From assembly GCA_963663975.2 (NCBI GenBank), contig CAXXRA010000015.1, positions 62,001 to 126,000 on the forward strand: a DNA stretch of 64,000 nt. Reading direction: 5' to 3'. Position 1 is the first letter of the stretch. The number at the start of each line of letters is the position of its first letter. Source of the DNA: JANQRX01 sp963663975. Its GTDB lineage: Bacteria > Pseudomonadota > Alphaproteobacteria > Rhizobiales > Kaistiaceae. A model generated the notes under the pieces. That model was not told the origin of the DNA. It made no database searches and saw nothing but the letters and a program-made list of their open reading frames with translations. Of the stretch, positions 18,534-27,942 are shown piece by piece. A program made the translations under genes and the position numbers.

Positions 18534-20189
18534 GTGACAGTGAGTTCGACGGCAACAGCAGAGGTCCATGTGGCTGGCGCCCTCTCGGCGATGCTCCCCG
18601 GCGCGCCGCTGGCCCAGCACCAATCGACCCCGCTATGGATACTTTCACTGCTCTGGCTGGCGCTGCTGGTGGCGTTGCAGTCCGTTCTCTTCTGGCTGAA
18701 CCTGCCCTACGACCAGACGCCCGACCAGGATATCGTCCTTGCCTACAACGCGCTGGTGATGAATTCGGGACAGCCACAGGAATATTTCGACCACACCGGC
18801 TACACCTATTTTCTACTGCTTGCGCCATGGTTCAAGCTCCTCCACGCGACCGGTTTTCTTTCGCTCGATTCACTGACGGCGCTGCCTCCGACGGCTGATC
18901 CGGCGGCCTTCGAGATCGCCTGGCAGCAGATCGTCGAGGCTGGACGGCTGCTGTCCATGGTCATCGCCGCCGCCTTCACGGTTCTGTTCGCCCTGCTGAC
19001 CGCACGTCTGTTCGACGATCGGCGTATCGGCTTCATCGCGGGCCTCGCTTTTGCGACCAGCCTGGGGGTCATCAGCCAGATCGGCCTGTTGCGGACCGAA
19101 CTGCTTTCCTCGTTCTTTGTTGTTGCCGCGACCCTTCTGGCGGCGATGGCCGCGGCCGGGAAATGGACGTCCGTTCGTTTCCTGCTGCTCGGCCTGGCGG
19201 CCTTTGTCGGTGTGCTGGCGGTTCTGGCCAAAGTCTTCGCGCTCCTTCCCGTCGCCGCGGTGCCGCTCATCGCCGTGGCCTTCGGCACTACGGCGTGCAC
19301 GCCTGAGGAGACGAAACAGGTGCGCCGCCGGCGGGCGGTGATTGTGATCGCCGTCGCCATCCTCACCGGCATTCCCGCGGCCATGATCGTCATCACCGGC
19401 CTCACCCAGGCGGACGCTGCGGCGTACAGCTATCAGCCCTTTGCCGGCGGTCCGCTTGCCTTCTATCAGGGCATCTTCGCGCTCTGGATTCTGGCGTGCG
19501 TGGGCGCTTACGCGGTGATCTGGAAAGTACCGCTGGAGGACGCACTGTCGGCTGTTGGTGCACTGGTCATCGGCACCAGTCTCGGCCTCGCCGTGCTCCT
19601 GATCCAGTACGATTTGAAAAACGTTGTCGCCGCCACGCACCCGGTCGAGCATATGTTCGTATTTGCGACCTGGTCCAACCCCGCGCTCGGCGAACAGTCG
19701 ACGGTTCTGGGCGGGGCCCTGTTCGGCAGGATTGCCGAGGGCGCATGGTCACTGATCACCACCCGCGTCACCAACCCGACCCGTGACAATCTGTTCTGGA
19801 TCGAACTGTTTGTGGTGGCGTCCATACTGGTTGGCGTGTGGGCGCCCGGCCGCCGCTGGATCGTCCAGGCCGGCCTGCTCTTGTCGGTTTCATGGGCGAT
19901 GCAGAGTGTCTTTCTGCTGCGCTACGACCAAAGAGCGTACCACATCTACTCCGATCCCTTCACGATCATGGCCACGGCGGTGGCGGTGGCCCGGTTCCGG
20001 ACGCTGCTGCTCGGGCGTTTCGGTTCGGTGGCGGTGATCGGCGGGTTGCTCGTCTACGCGTACTGGGCTGTCAGCGCGGAGGCCTTTTGGAGCAGCCGCA
20101 GCCCCCGCAATCCGGCCGAGGTGTGCCAGACCCACCACCGGTATCTCAAACAGATCGAGCCGTTCCCGTTTTGCCCCGAGGATTCGTGA
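18534..20189 (+). CDS. Multi-pass membrane protein, glycosyltransferase-39/83-like
   Basis: About 551 residues with roughly ten membrane helices. An early periplasmic loop (NLPYDQTPDQDIVLAYNALV) and the following GQPQEYFDHTGYTYFLLLAP resemble the first loop of Dol-P-Man or ArnT-type transferases, where acidic residues take part in catalysis. Such enzymes move sugars from a polyprenyl-phosphate donor to lipids or proteins in the periplasm. The start is uncertain: GTG at 18534 follows a purine-rich GGGCGAGGGGG stretch; ATG at 18589 is an alternative. A cysteine-containing tail (EPFPFCPEDS) ends the protein. The neighbouring GT2 and flippase genes fit glycan work. Confidence 0.75.
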   Translation: MTVSSTATAEVHVAGALSAMLPGAPLAQHQSTPLWILSLLWLALLVALQSVLFWLNLPYDQTPDQDIVLAYNALVMNSGQPQEYFDHTGYTYFLLLAPWFKLLHATGFLSLDSLTALPPTADPAAFEIAWQQIVEAGRLLSMVIAAAFTVLFALLTARLFDDRRIGFIAGLAFATSLGVISQIGLLRTELLSSFFVVAATLLAAMAAAGKWTSVRFLLLGLAAFVGVLAVLAKVFALLPVAAVPLIAVAFGTTACTPEETKQVRRRRAVIVIAVAILTGIPAAMIVITGLTQADAAAYSYQPFAGGPLAFYQGIFALWILACVGAYAVIWKVPLEDALSAVGALVIGTSLGLAVLLIQYDLKNVVAATHPVEHMFVFATWSNPALGEQSTVLGGALFGRIAEGAWSLITTRVTNPTRDNLFWIELFVVASILVGVWAPGRRWIVQAGLLLSVSWAMQSVFLLRYDQRAYHIYSDPFTIMATAVAVARFRTLLLGRFGSVAVIGGLLVYAYWAVSAEAFWSSRSPRNPAEVCQTHHRYLKQIEPFPFCPEDS

Positions 20190-20226
20190 CTGGGGCGGAG
20201 CAGCCAACTGGCGCAGAGCTTGAAAA

Positions 20227-20790
20227 ATGGGAATCAAACTGGTCATCGCGGTCACCGACGGAGACTGGTTCGATGTGCTCCGCAAGCAACCGAACCTGAG
20301 CGAGGTCAATTTCTGGGCGCCTTCTGCCGTAAATTTCCGTGCGCTGCAGCCGGGTGAGTTGTTTCTGTTCAAACCGCATGCACCACGCAACGCGATAGTC
20401 GGAGGCGGTGTCTTCGCCTTCGCCAATACACTTCCCTGCTCGCTTGCTTGGGAGGCGTTTGGGGAGTCAACGGGGCACGGTCTGCGCGTGAAATGCGCGC
20501 GTATCGCTCGCTACCGAAGGACTGGTCCGAGTGACCAAAGCGACGTTGAGATCGGTTGCCGCATTCTGACCCAGCCTTTCTTTTTTAGCGAAAGAGAATG
20601 GATTCGCATACCAGCGAGTTGGTCCCGCAACATAGTTTCTTTCAAGACTTACGACACGGACAATGCGGAAGGAATGGTTCTTTGGGAAGCGGTCAATGAA
20701 CGTCGTAACCGTCCCCAGTTTTCTGGCTTGGCTGAGACTGGGCCACGTTTTGGCGAACCGCATCTTGTCCGACCCAGGCTGTCCGCGGGC
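20227..20790 (+). pseudogene. HNH-endonuclease-like protein, truncated before the HNH domain
   Basis: The N-terminus (MGIKLVIAVTDGDWFDVLRK, NLSEVNFWAPSA, PGELFLFKPHAP, VGGGVFAF, SLAWEAFGE, PFFFSEREWIRIPASWSRNI) matches the substrate-recognition half of a family of putative restriction HNH endonucleases. In full proteins this is followed by RYG-PxLVRPRLGQGAFR and then the HNH catalytic centre. Here the match ends at FGEPHLVRPRLSAG near 20785 and the sequence becomes the reverse-strand 3' part of another gene. The catalytic domain is absent, so the product cannot cut DNA. The open frame runs on to 20928 through foreign sequence. Confidence 0.75.
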
Positions 20791-22294
20791 AACAGCGGGG
20801 CGTTGTTGAGCATGGCCACCATGCGCCTGGCACAGGCGCGCATGCCTTGGCTGACCCAGGCTTCGCCGCTCGCCGCGAACAGCCGGAGGTCGCGCAGTAT
20901 CTTGGCGGCGTTCGGCGTGACGAGCTGACGCCCGATCTTGTCTTTGTAGCGGTGGTCCCACGCCAGCGCGCTCCCGAGTTCGCGCATGCAGTTGGTATCG
21001 TGTCGCGTGAGGACGAAACTTCCGCCCGGTGGTGCCACGGGCACCGGCGGCGGCGTGGCGACGGCCGGGGGCGGGGTGTTGCTGCGGCCGGCGGGCGGTC
21101 GGCAAGTTGCGGTGGCCTCGCGGGCTGCTGCGTCACTGGTGGCGGCTGGGAACGGGGTGGCCGCGGCACGGACTTGGTGGAGGGCCGACGGGGATCGAAC
21201 CCAAACACCCCCAAGGGCCCCTGCAGCACGTCCGGTAGTGGCCATGGAAACTCCGTCTCGGGCTCCGGCCTTGGCGCAGCGGCCGACGGTGTTGCGTTCG
21301 GCCGCGGTCGAGAGCGGCGTGGCCGCGGCGCGGTCCGTGTGGGGGGCTGAGAGGTCCATTCTTCTTCATCGAACAACCCCCCGAACGGCGTGGGCATTGG
21401 CCCTACGATGACGGGGCCGCCGCGGGGCGGATTCCCGGTAACAGGCGGCGGCTGAGCGACGGCGACCGGCGGCCGAGGGCGAGGTAGTGGCGGAACGGGC
21501 GGTACTCCCGGCCGGGCTGTCTGCTCCTGCTTCGGTGGGGTTTGAGCGACGGGGGTCTCGGGCGCCGGTTCGCTTATGGCGATGTCCTTCCACAGCACAA
21601 GCCCGTGGTCGACACCGTCCCCGGCGCCGACCGAAAGGATAAGAAGGTAGGAACCGACTTCGCGACGTTCGGGAACGACGAAGCTGAAGGCCGTCCAGCC
21701 GGTATAGTGCCAGTCGTCGGCGACGCCATCCTCTCCGGCGGCCTCGCTCGGCTTCCAGGTGCGCGGCCAACCAGCCGACCGCGCAATGGGACGCCCGCCT
21801 TCGGCTTCCGCCACGTCGATTTGAACGCTGGCGTTCCCGCTTTGCGAACTGGTGACTCGGTAGAACAGCGCCACCTTGCCCGACACGCTGAGCGATCCCT
21901 GCGAATTGTCGGTGCGGTCCTCGAACGGGAAACCTTTTGCGACGCCTGGCACGGCAAAGGATAGGGCCATCACCCTTTGCATCGTGGTCGGGTCGGCTCC
22001 ATGCCCAGCCTCGGGATCGGACTGCCAGCGCGGCTTCAGCAGCGGAACCCGATCCGGCTCAATCTTCTCCTTCTCGTCGAGATACGCCCGGACGAGGTCA
22101 TGCTCGCGGCCGATGGTGGCGCCGGCGCTCTCTGCGCGCTCGGCGATCCCGGCAGACGGCTGCGAACCCAGATCGGCCGGCAGTGAGAAATGTGTGTCGT
22201 CGGCCTCGGCGCGGTGGATCGTCGCCGACAGCATACAAATCACCGACGCGACGGCAATCCATGCGCGTCGTCGAGTAATGTCTCCCGGTTCCAT
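20790..22294 (-). pseudogene. Proline-rich secreted protein, frameshifted and 3'-truncated
   Basis: A signal peptide (RRAWIAVASVICMLSATIHR, ending near AEA) precedes about 200 residues of extracellular domain (GSLSVSGKVALFYRVTSSQS, SFVVPERREVGSYLLILSVG) and a long proline/arginine-rich linker. Within the linker, near 21070-21200, the frame changes, and the C-terminal domain (GGSFVLTRHDTNCMRELGSA, HRYKDKIGRQLVTPNAAKIL, QGMRACARRMVAMLNNAPLL) is in another frame. That domain loses its end at the junction with the truncated HNH gene near 20790. I do not recognise the family. Low-complexity DNA in the linker is a likely place for slippage. Confidence 0.6.
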
Positions 22295-22750
22295 CCGCGC
22301 TCCTGCTCGCGGCAGCGCGCAAGACGATCAGGCCCCGTTTCTCGCGGGCGACAAGTCTATCACAGCTTGACAGGTAACTTCCGATGGGCGGGTGGCATCA
22401 GCCGGCTGGCGGCCCGAACAGGTTCTGCCTGACAAAACAGTAAACGCCGCCAGAATCAAAGTGCTCGCGACGGGTCACGAACGGCCTTCAGAAGCAGCCC
22501 TCCGATGTCCGCTTGACCCCCAACACCGGACGTCGCCGCACGAACTTGCTACGGCCGCTGTGTGCCCAAAAGCCGCCGTCAGGCCTCAAGGCACGGCCAT
22601 TTATGGCTACCATCTGATGCTGGTGGGAGAGATTGTCCACAGCATCACGAACGGACCGTTGAATCTGCCACACCGTGACAAAAAGGCAACACAGATCGCC
22701 AGTCGTCCATGCTAGATTCTGCTCAAAGACTGCCCTGGGCGGACCGCAAT
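22295..22750. other. Intergenic region, no gene recognised
   Basis: About 450 bases between the proline-rich gene and porin copy 1, containing words related to the dispersed repeat (CTACGGCCGCTGTGTGCCC, TATGGCTACCATCTGATGCT). No coding frame is convincing. The promoter of the porin is presumably here but I cannot assign it. Confidence 0.5.
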
Positions 22751-23734
22751 GTGAAACAAGCTCAGAACTGGGGGCTGCCGGGTCGGAAGGTAGCCGTCAA
22801 AGCAATCGTTCTAGGTTATGCCGCTGCGCTCGCGGTGACGGGGGCTCAGGCGACGACCCTGTCGATCGCGGAGACCGTCGATTACGTTCGCGTATGTGAC
22901 GCATTTGGGGCCGGCGACTGGTCCCTCCCGGCAACGGACGGGTGCATCAGCCAACTCAAAAAGAAGGGCAAGCTTAAAACCCGGTTGAAGACCAGGTACG
23001 GCGTGCTCACCAGTTATTCCAAGTTCGCGTTCGAGTTCCAGGGAAACGACGGCGAGCTAGCGGTCACGCTTGACCAAGCGTATATCTAGTTCGGCGGGTT
23101 CCTTGCCGGCCACACTGCAACAACGTTCGGCTATGGCGGCGCCTTTTTTGGCCGTTCGTTGGACGGTGACGATGATGTCGACCAGGTGCGTCTGACCTGG
23201 GCCAAGGACGGTTTCGGGCTCATGCTCGCGATTGAGGGCCCCGTCGATCGCTGGGGTTCGGGCTCCAGCTTCGACATGCCGGACATTATCGGTGCGTTGA
23301 AGTTGAAACAAGACGGTTGGGATGCCAAATTCTCGGCCGGTTTCACCGATCTATCGGACGGGAGCGCCTGGGCGGTTGCGGCTGGCGCCACGTTCGATCT
23401 CGATTCGATCGCTGAAGACGACGAATTTCGGCTTAAGGTGGGCGTGGGAGGTGCGCCGGCGGGGACCGGCAATGCCTTCCTTGGGTGCGATGGCGGGGGC
23501 GTCTGCGCGTACGCCATGGTGTCGTTGCGACACTACTGGACCTCAACTCTATCGTCAGCAATTACCTACGCGCTTAACGACCATGGTTCCGATCCCGACT
23601 CATACGCCGTCGCCGGCAATCTGGCGTGGAAGGGACTCGATGGCACCCGCGTTCGCTTCGAGGGGCGGTACATCAGCGAAGGCGGCGATAGCGAGTGGAG
23701 GGGCAAATTTAAGCTTAAACGCAAGCTTAAATAA
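22751..23734 (+). pseudogene. Porin_2-family outer-membrane porin, copy 1, with in-frame TAG
   Basis: GTG start giving a signal peptide (VKAIVLGYAAALAVTGAQAT) and the hallmark N-terminus of rhizobial Porin_2 proteins, DYVRVCDAFGAGDWSLPATD followed by a cysteine. Strand-like segments follow (YGVLTSYSKFAFEFQGNDGE). TAG at 23087-23089 interrupts the frame where the paralogue at 52598 has CGG (AYI stop FGGFLAGH versus AYIRLGGFLAGH). After the stop the frame is open to 23734, with the beta-barrel tail (GAPAGTGNAFLGCDGGGVCA, SLRHYWTSTLSSAITYALND). At about 330 residues it is shorter than typical members. The two copies carry different lesions. Confidence 0.85.
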
Positions 23735-24164
23735 CCGGGTTTTACGTTGCCGCACACAATTGAACTGGACGATGGAGAGTGTCACCGGGACCACTGGTGA
23801 GCAGAGGTGCAACTGACTTAGGGTGCACCGTAATATTCCCCGCCAAGGCCTTGGTATGAATGTTGGGCACGACTGGGACTGAACCAGCGACCACTCCTGT
23901 GATTGCAGCCAACGACCGCTCGCACGTTGGGACTGCGGCTCGACTTACTGTTAGCCCAGTTACTCGCTGCGGGTTCCTCGTTATCGGCCGAAGTTCCTAC
24001 GCGAGAATGACAAAGTCGCCAGGCAATATACTGGCGAGGGGATCGATCCCAGAACTCCTCGCGGCCTGGAGAGCTTTCTCTCCCATTGCTTGCCAACTTG
24101 GCGTGCGTGACGCGGTCGTGTTCGACGACCTTGATGCAGGCTGGTGTCCGCTTAGGGTCTAGCC
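23735..24164. other. Intergenic region with no supported gene
   Basis: About 430 bases. It contains a stretch (23868-23890) whose reverse complement resembles a tRNA T-arm, but the rest of a cloverleaf is missing. Codon patterns on both strands are poor. It ends at the MITE-like element. Confidence 0.5.
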
Positions 24165-24306
24165 TGTGTGAAAACACGTTCCCACGTCCAGCACGTAGAT
24201 TCTCGGAGGCGCAGAGACTGCCACTTGAGTGAGTAAGACGATCTATCGAAAGCGAATCTGAGGAACGTTTTCCTACCTGATTTCCCCAACGGCGCGTTTT
24301 CACACA
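24165..24306. repeat. MITE-like element with IS1182-type ends
   Basis: 142-bp segment whose ends are a 14-bp inverted repeat with one mismatch: TGTGTGAAAACACG at 24165-24178 and CGCGTTTTCACACA at 24293-24306. The ends resemble those of the intact IS1182-type element at 36304-37958 (TGTGTAAAAACGC). It has no coding capacity. A target duplication is not clear. Confidence 0.6.
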
Positions 24307-24398
24307 TGGCGTAACTCGGGGCCGGGCGCCGCTCTCCATAATGTTGTTGCGACCGGCATAGACCGGTCTGAGCGCAACGAATGATTAGGAGAGAAGCT

Positions 24399-25255
24399 GT
24401 GGAACTTTATGTGGGAATGGACGTGTCGCTCAAGGAGACCTCGGTCTGCGTGGTCGATGATGCCGGCGAGATCTGGTGTGAGGGCACCGTGATCTCGGAA
24501 CCGGAGGCCATTGCCCGGTTCATCAAGAAGAATGCGGCGAGTGCGAAACGCATCGGTCTCGAAACCGGTCCGATCACGACCTGGCTCTGGCATGAGCTCA
24601 GGAGGCTCGGCTTGTCGGTGATCTGCATCGATGCCCGTCACGCCAAGGCGGCGCTGTCAATGCAAATCAACAAAAGCGACCGCAACGATGCCGTGGGCCT
24701 CGCCCGGATCATGCAGTGCGGTTGGTACACGGAGGTCCAAGTCAAGAGTGTGTCATGTCATGAGATCCGGGCGGTCCTGAACAGCCGGGCCCAGTTGGTC
24801 AAGATCAAGCGCGATCTTGAGAACCAGATCCGCGGCCTGCTGAAGAATCTCGGTCTGATCGTCGGCAAGGCGGGCGGCAATGTCTTCCATCGCCGGATCG
24901 AAGAGCTGCTCGGCCGGCGTGGTCTTTTGGGGGAAGCCGTTCGGCCCCTTCTGGAGGTCCGCGAGAAGGTCAGCCGGGAGATCGCCGCTCTCCATCGGAA
25001 GGTCCTGGCCCTGGCACGGAACGACGAGAACAGCAGACGTTCCATGACGGTGCCCGGGATCGGGCCGATCACCGCCCTGGCTTCCATTCGGCGATCGACG
25101 TGCCGACCCGCTTCCGGCGCTCCAGGTCTGTAGGCGCCTACGTCGGATTGACGCCGCGCCGTTATGCCTCGGGTGAGGTCGATTGGAGCGGTCGCATCTC
25201 CAAGTGCGGGATCGAATGCTCAGATCCTACCTCTTCGAGGCCGCCGGCGTGCGGT
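24399..25255 (+). pseudogene. IS110-family transposase, frameshifted and 3'-eroded
   Basis: GTG start after TTAGGAGAGAAGCT. The RuvC-like N-terminal DEDD domain is clear (YVGMDVSLKETSVCVVDDAG, RIGLETGPITTWLWHELRRL, DARHAKAALSMQINKSDRND), followed by a helical middle and the transposase_20 hairpin-type motif MTVPGIGPITALA. Near 25085 the frame shifts, and the rest (PTRFRRSRSVGAYVGLTPRR, GEVDWSGRISKCG, MLRSYLFEAAGV in yet another frame) decays by about 25255. The serine-rich C-terminal catalytic part is therefore lost. IS110 elements lack conventional inverted repeats, so its borders are not defined here. Confidence 0.85.
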
Positions 25256-25678
25256 TCCCGTGATCACTTCGATCCGTCGGTACTCGTCAGACATAAGCCT
25301 ATGCTTGAGGATAGCCTCAAGCCCTCCTGCTTACGCCACTGTCCGGTCGAAACGGGAGCCAGTTCACCCTCCAAGAATTCCGCGAGAGCGGATGAGATGT
25401 CCCTGTCGGGACGGTGGCGTCGGCGAGATCGCCCCTGGCTTTGCGATGCCAAAACGAGGCAAGCGCGATTCACACATTGATCCGTCAACGTCCTCCAACG
25501 CCATCATGCAGAGGGTTCAGCCCTACTGCGGAGAGAACAGTGACCCCGGCAGGTACAGCATGGAGAGATTGACATCCAACCCCGGGTTAGAGAACAGCCA
25601 GGGTCATTAGCTGCCGTCGCGTCGGCCAAAATCTATCAACGCTGTTCACCCGTAAGCGGGCTTGTGCGCGATGAGTTG
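25256..25678. other. Eroded IS110 3' region and repeat
   Basis: No intact gene. GGCTTTGCGATGCCAAAACG near 25438 could be a degraded IS110 C-terminal segment. At 25599-25620 a reverse-strand copy of the dispersed repeat core (GGTCATTAGCTGCCGTCG) is present. The last ~40 bases precede the 3' end of a reverse-strand membrane-protein gene. Confidence 0.5.
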
Positions 25679-26344
25679 TCAGGCGCGTCTCCACATGAGA
25701 ACGCCAATCACAATCATCCAAACCACAAGAATGAGACTGAAGGGCATCGCGACAGTCATGGCGATCGGAGAGAAACCCGAGAATATCATCAGTAAGCCGC
25801 CGGCACTAGTACCAATGCCGCCTACCATCCCCAGCCAGCCAAGCCAGGTTGGGTAAATTGTGCTGAATGCGACCGCACTGGCAAAAAGTGCCAGAGCTGA
25901 CCCAAACAAAAACGCCATGAAACCTGCAAGGCCAATTTCAATCCGTCGCACGGCCAACGTCGCCTGAAAGGCCGATTGCTTCTGTCCCTCCGAAGCACTC
26001 ACCCAATCATCGACCATCAGCTTCAGTGCGACACCATCAACGGCTTGCAGCACTGCGGATATCGCCAGTGCGGCCACACCCACAAATACCCCTAGCATTG
26101 CCAAATAAGCAAAACGCTCGCCCTTCAGAGAGTCGTTCAACGCAACGAGCCCAACGAACATTATGGCCACGCCAAGGAACTGGCTGAGATGAGACCCTAT
26201 CCAGAGGTCATTCGCCGCGTACTCTGTGAACGCCGCGACAGGATCACTGGGGTCGGCTCCTAAAGGATGGAGCATCGTGCCCGCTATTAGAAATATCGGG
26301 CCCGCAATTGCGGTCACTGCACCCAGTTTTAACGGTATGGACAA
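25679..26344 (-). CDS. Multi-pass membrane protein of unknown function
   Basis: 221 residues with about six hydrophobic helices (AVTAIAGPIFLIAGTMLHPL, SQFLGVAIMFVGLVALND, LAMLGVFVGVAALAISAVLQ, EIGLAGFMAFLFGSALALFA, WLGWLGMVGGIGTSAGGLLM, SLILVVWMIVIGVLMWRRA). The layout resembles small uncharacterised DUF4386-like membrane proteins, but I would not assign a family firmly. The gene is intact and somewhat less GC-rich than the ccm/degP region. It is isolated between an IS110 remnant and a reverse-strand fragment. Confidence 0.75.
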   Translation of the reverse strand: MSIPLKLGAVTAIAGPIFLIAGTMLHPLGADPSDPVAAFTEYAANDLWIGSHLSQFLGVAIMFVGLVALNDSLKGERFAYLAMLGVFVGVAALAISAVLQAVDGVALKLMVDDWVSASEGQKQSAFQATLAVRRIEIGLAGFMAFLFGSALALFASAVAFSTIYPTWLGWLGMVGGIGTSAGGLLMIFSGFSPIAMTVAMPFSLILVVWMIVIGVLMWRRA

Positions 26345-26407
26345 TTTTTCCTCACCTCCATTGATGAGTGGGTGGCATTTTAAACTTTTGAAGCGGTGTC
26401 TGTGTAC

Positions 26408-26638
26408 TTATGGCCCATGAACTTGGTCAGCTCGACATGGAGCGCCGGCCCGTGCTTCGTCGGCAGCGGTGGGGGTGTCCTGAGCCATCCGCTCAGTCCA
26501 GTAGTGCACCGCTAGGGCTACGGCATCCAGGCTTTCGTCCTTGCCCAGTGCGCCCTTCTCACAAGTGATCCGGATGTGTCTGGCTCGGACATCGCGGCCG
26601 ACCTTTTCCATGGAGTTGAGGAATTTCAACGCCAGCAC
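26408..26638 (-). CDS. Short hypothetical protein, possibly a fragment
   Basis: 76 residues. The stretch LKFLNSMEKVGRDVRARHIR and GKDESLDAVALAVHYWTERM looks protein-like, with amphipathic helices, but I recognise no family. The C-terminal DEARAGAPCRADQVHGP appears frame-shifted, as a neighbouring frame ends in a more natural way. It may be the remnant of a longer gene. Confidence 0.35.
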   Translation of the reverse strand: MLALKFLNSMEKVGRDVRARHIRITCEKGALGKDESLDAVALAVHYWTERMAQDTPTAADEARAGAPCRADQVHGP

Positions 26639-26700
26639 GAGCGATCAGGGTATGGTCACACGAAACGAATTTTGTGGTCACGGTTGCCAAGAGGTGTGAG

Positions 26701-27825
26701 ATGGCCAGTTGTTTCACGCGAATTGCGCTTGCGGTTGTGCTGGCGACCTGCATCGCCGGGCCGGGCGCAGCCCAGGAGGACGAGAAGCGCCACCGCTTTT
26801 CGGACGACGTTTATGCCGCCGGGATGGACGTGCGCATCACGGAAGCGGAAGTAGACGACGTTTTTGCGGCCGGCGAGACGGTGACGGTCGAGACCGATGT
26901 TCGCGGGAGTATGCACGTCATTGGTCGGCAGATTACGGTCAGCGGCAACGTTGGCGATGATCTGTATAGTGCCGGCTACAGCGTCGATGTGAGAGGAACG
27001 GTCAGCGGCAGGTTGGTTGCGGCCGGCTATCGGGTCGAAATCAGTTCTAATGGCTCCGTCGGTGATGATGCGCTCCTCGGCGGTCGCCTCGTCTTCGTGC
27101 GCGGTCCGATCACTGGTGATGCCAGTCTTGGTGGGGAAACAGTTGAGATCGCGGCACCGATTTCAGGCTCGGTTGAGACCCGGGCGTCACAAATCCGTTT
27201 TGGCGAAGGCGCTCGAATCGACGGCACGCTTGCCTATTGGAGCGAAGACCCCGTCGAGGTGCCGGCGAGCGTGATTGATCCGGAGCGAGTCACAGCCAAC
27301 GTGGTCGCACGCGCCGCACCAATCGGAGTCATTGCCTATGTCGTGGGCGGAGTCGTGTTCGTCCTCGTCGTGCTTGCCCTATGTGCCCTGTTCGCCTGGC
27401 TACTCAACAAGCCGCTCGCGCGGGCCCGCGCGAGCTTGGGCGAGCGGCCATGGTGGACTCTTCTATTAGGCGTTGTGGCAATCTCTGCGTTGATCGGATC
27501 GGTTCCCGTGCTCGGCGTATCGATCGTTGGCATCCCGCTGGTACCGGTGGTGGTTGTGCTGATCCCAATTGCGCTGATTGCCGGCTATCTCACGACCGCT
27601 TACGTGCTCGGTAGGCTGGCGCTCAGCCTTACGCCAATCAAACTGGGCACCGAAGGGCTTGCGACGTTCGTCGCCATCATCGTTGGACTGGTCGCGCTCG
27701 CAATCCTTGGACTCATCCCGATCCTCGGCTGGGTGCTTGCCGTGCTCGCCGGTGTGATCGGCCTAGGTTCTTGGATTGCGCTTTTCCTGAGGCGCGGCCA
27801 GCCTGCGACGGCAGCTCCGTCTTAG
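26701..27825 (+). CDS. Bactofilin/polymer-forming-like exported protein with membrane C-terminus
   Basis: About 374 residues, intact. The ATG at 26701 gives a signal peptide (RIALAVVLATCIAGPGAAQ). Residues ~30-200 form regular beta repeats (AGETVTVETDVRGSMHVIG, GNVGDDLYSAGYSVDVRGTV, GSVGDDALLGGRLVFVRGPI, ITGDASLGGETVEIAAPISG) like the right-handed beta-helix of polymer-forming (bactofilin-like) proteins. The C-terminal half has four to five membrane helices (IGVIAYVVGGVVFVLVVLAL, LIPILGWVLAVLAGVIGLGS). Such proteins are usually uncharacterised; a scaffold role at the envelope is a guess. Confidence 0.78.
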   Translation: MASCFTRIALAVVLATCIAGPGAAQEDEKRHRFSDDVYAAGMDVRITEAEVDDVFAAGETVTVETDVRGSMHVIGRQITVSGNVGDDLYSAGYSVDVRGTVSGRLVAAGYRVEISSNGSVGDDALLGGRLVFVRGPITGDASLGGETVEIAAPISGSVETRASQIRFGEGARIDGTLAYWSEDPVEVPASVIDPERVTANVVARAAPIGVIAYVVGGVVFVLVVLALCALFAWLLNKPLARARASLGERPWWTLLLGVVAISALIGSVPVLGVSIVGIPLVPVVVVLIPIALIAGYLTTAYVLGRLALSLTPIKLGTEGLATFVAIIVGLVALAILGLIPILGWVLAVLAGVIGLGSWIALFLRRGQPATAAPS

Positions 27826-27942
27826 ATTTTGGCGGCGGGCACCGGGGAGCCGTCGACAGCATCATTAACCGCCACTGTGACCAAGTGCTGCAGTTACTGC
27901 GGAATGCTACCGTCACACGATCCGATCAACGCCAAAGCATGA

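Noticed and set aside
11997..23089. Reassignment of TAG as a sense codon
   Set aside because: Several intact genes in the window end with TAG at sensible places, including the ABC ATPase gene at 60711-60713 and the DUF1194 gene, so TAG is a stop here.
23868..23895. Possible tRNA (T-arm-like GGTTCAGTCCCAG on the reverse strand)
   Set aside because: No acceptor, D-arm or anticodon stem could be paired at the right distance; at most a remnant.
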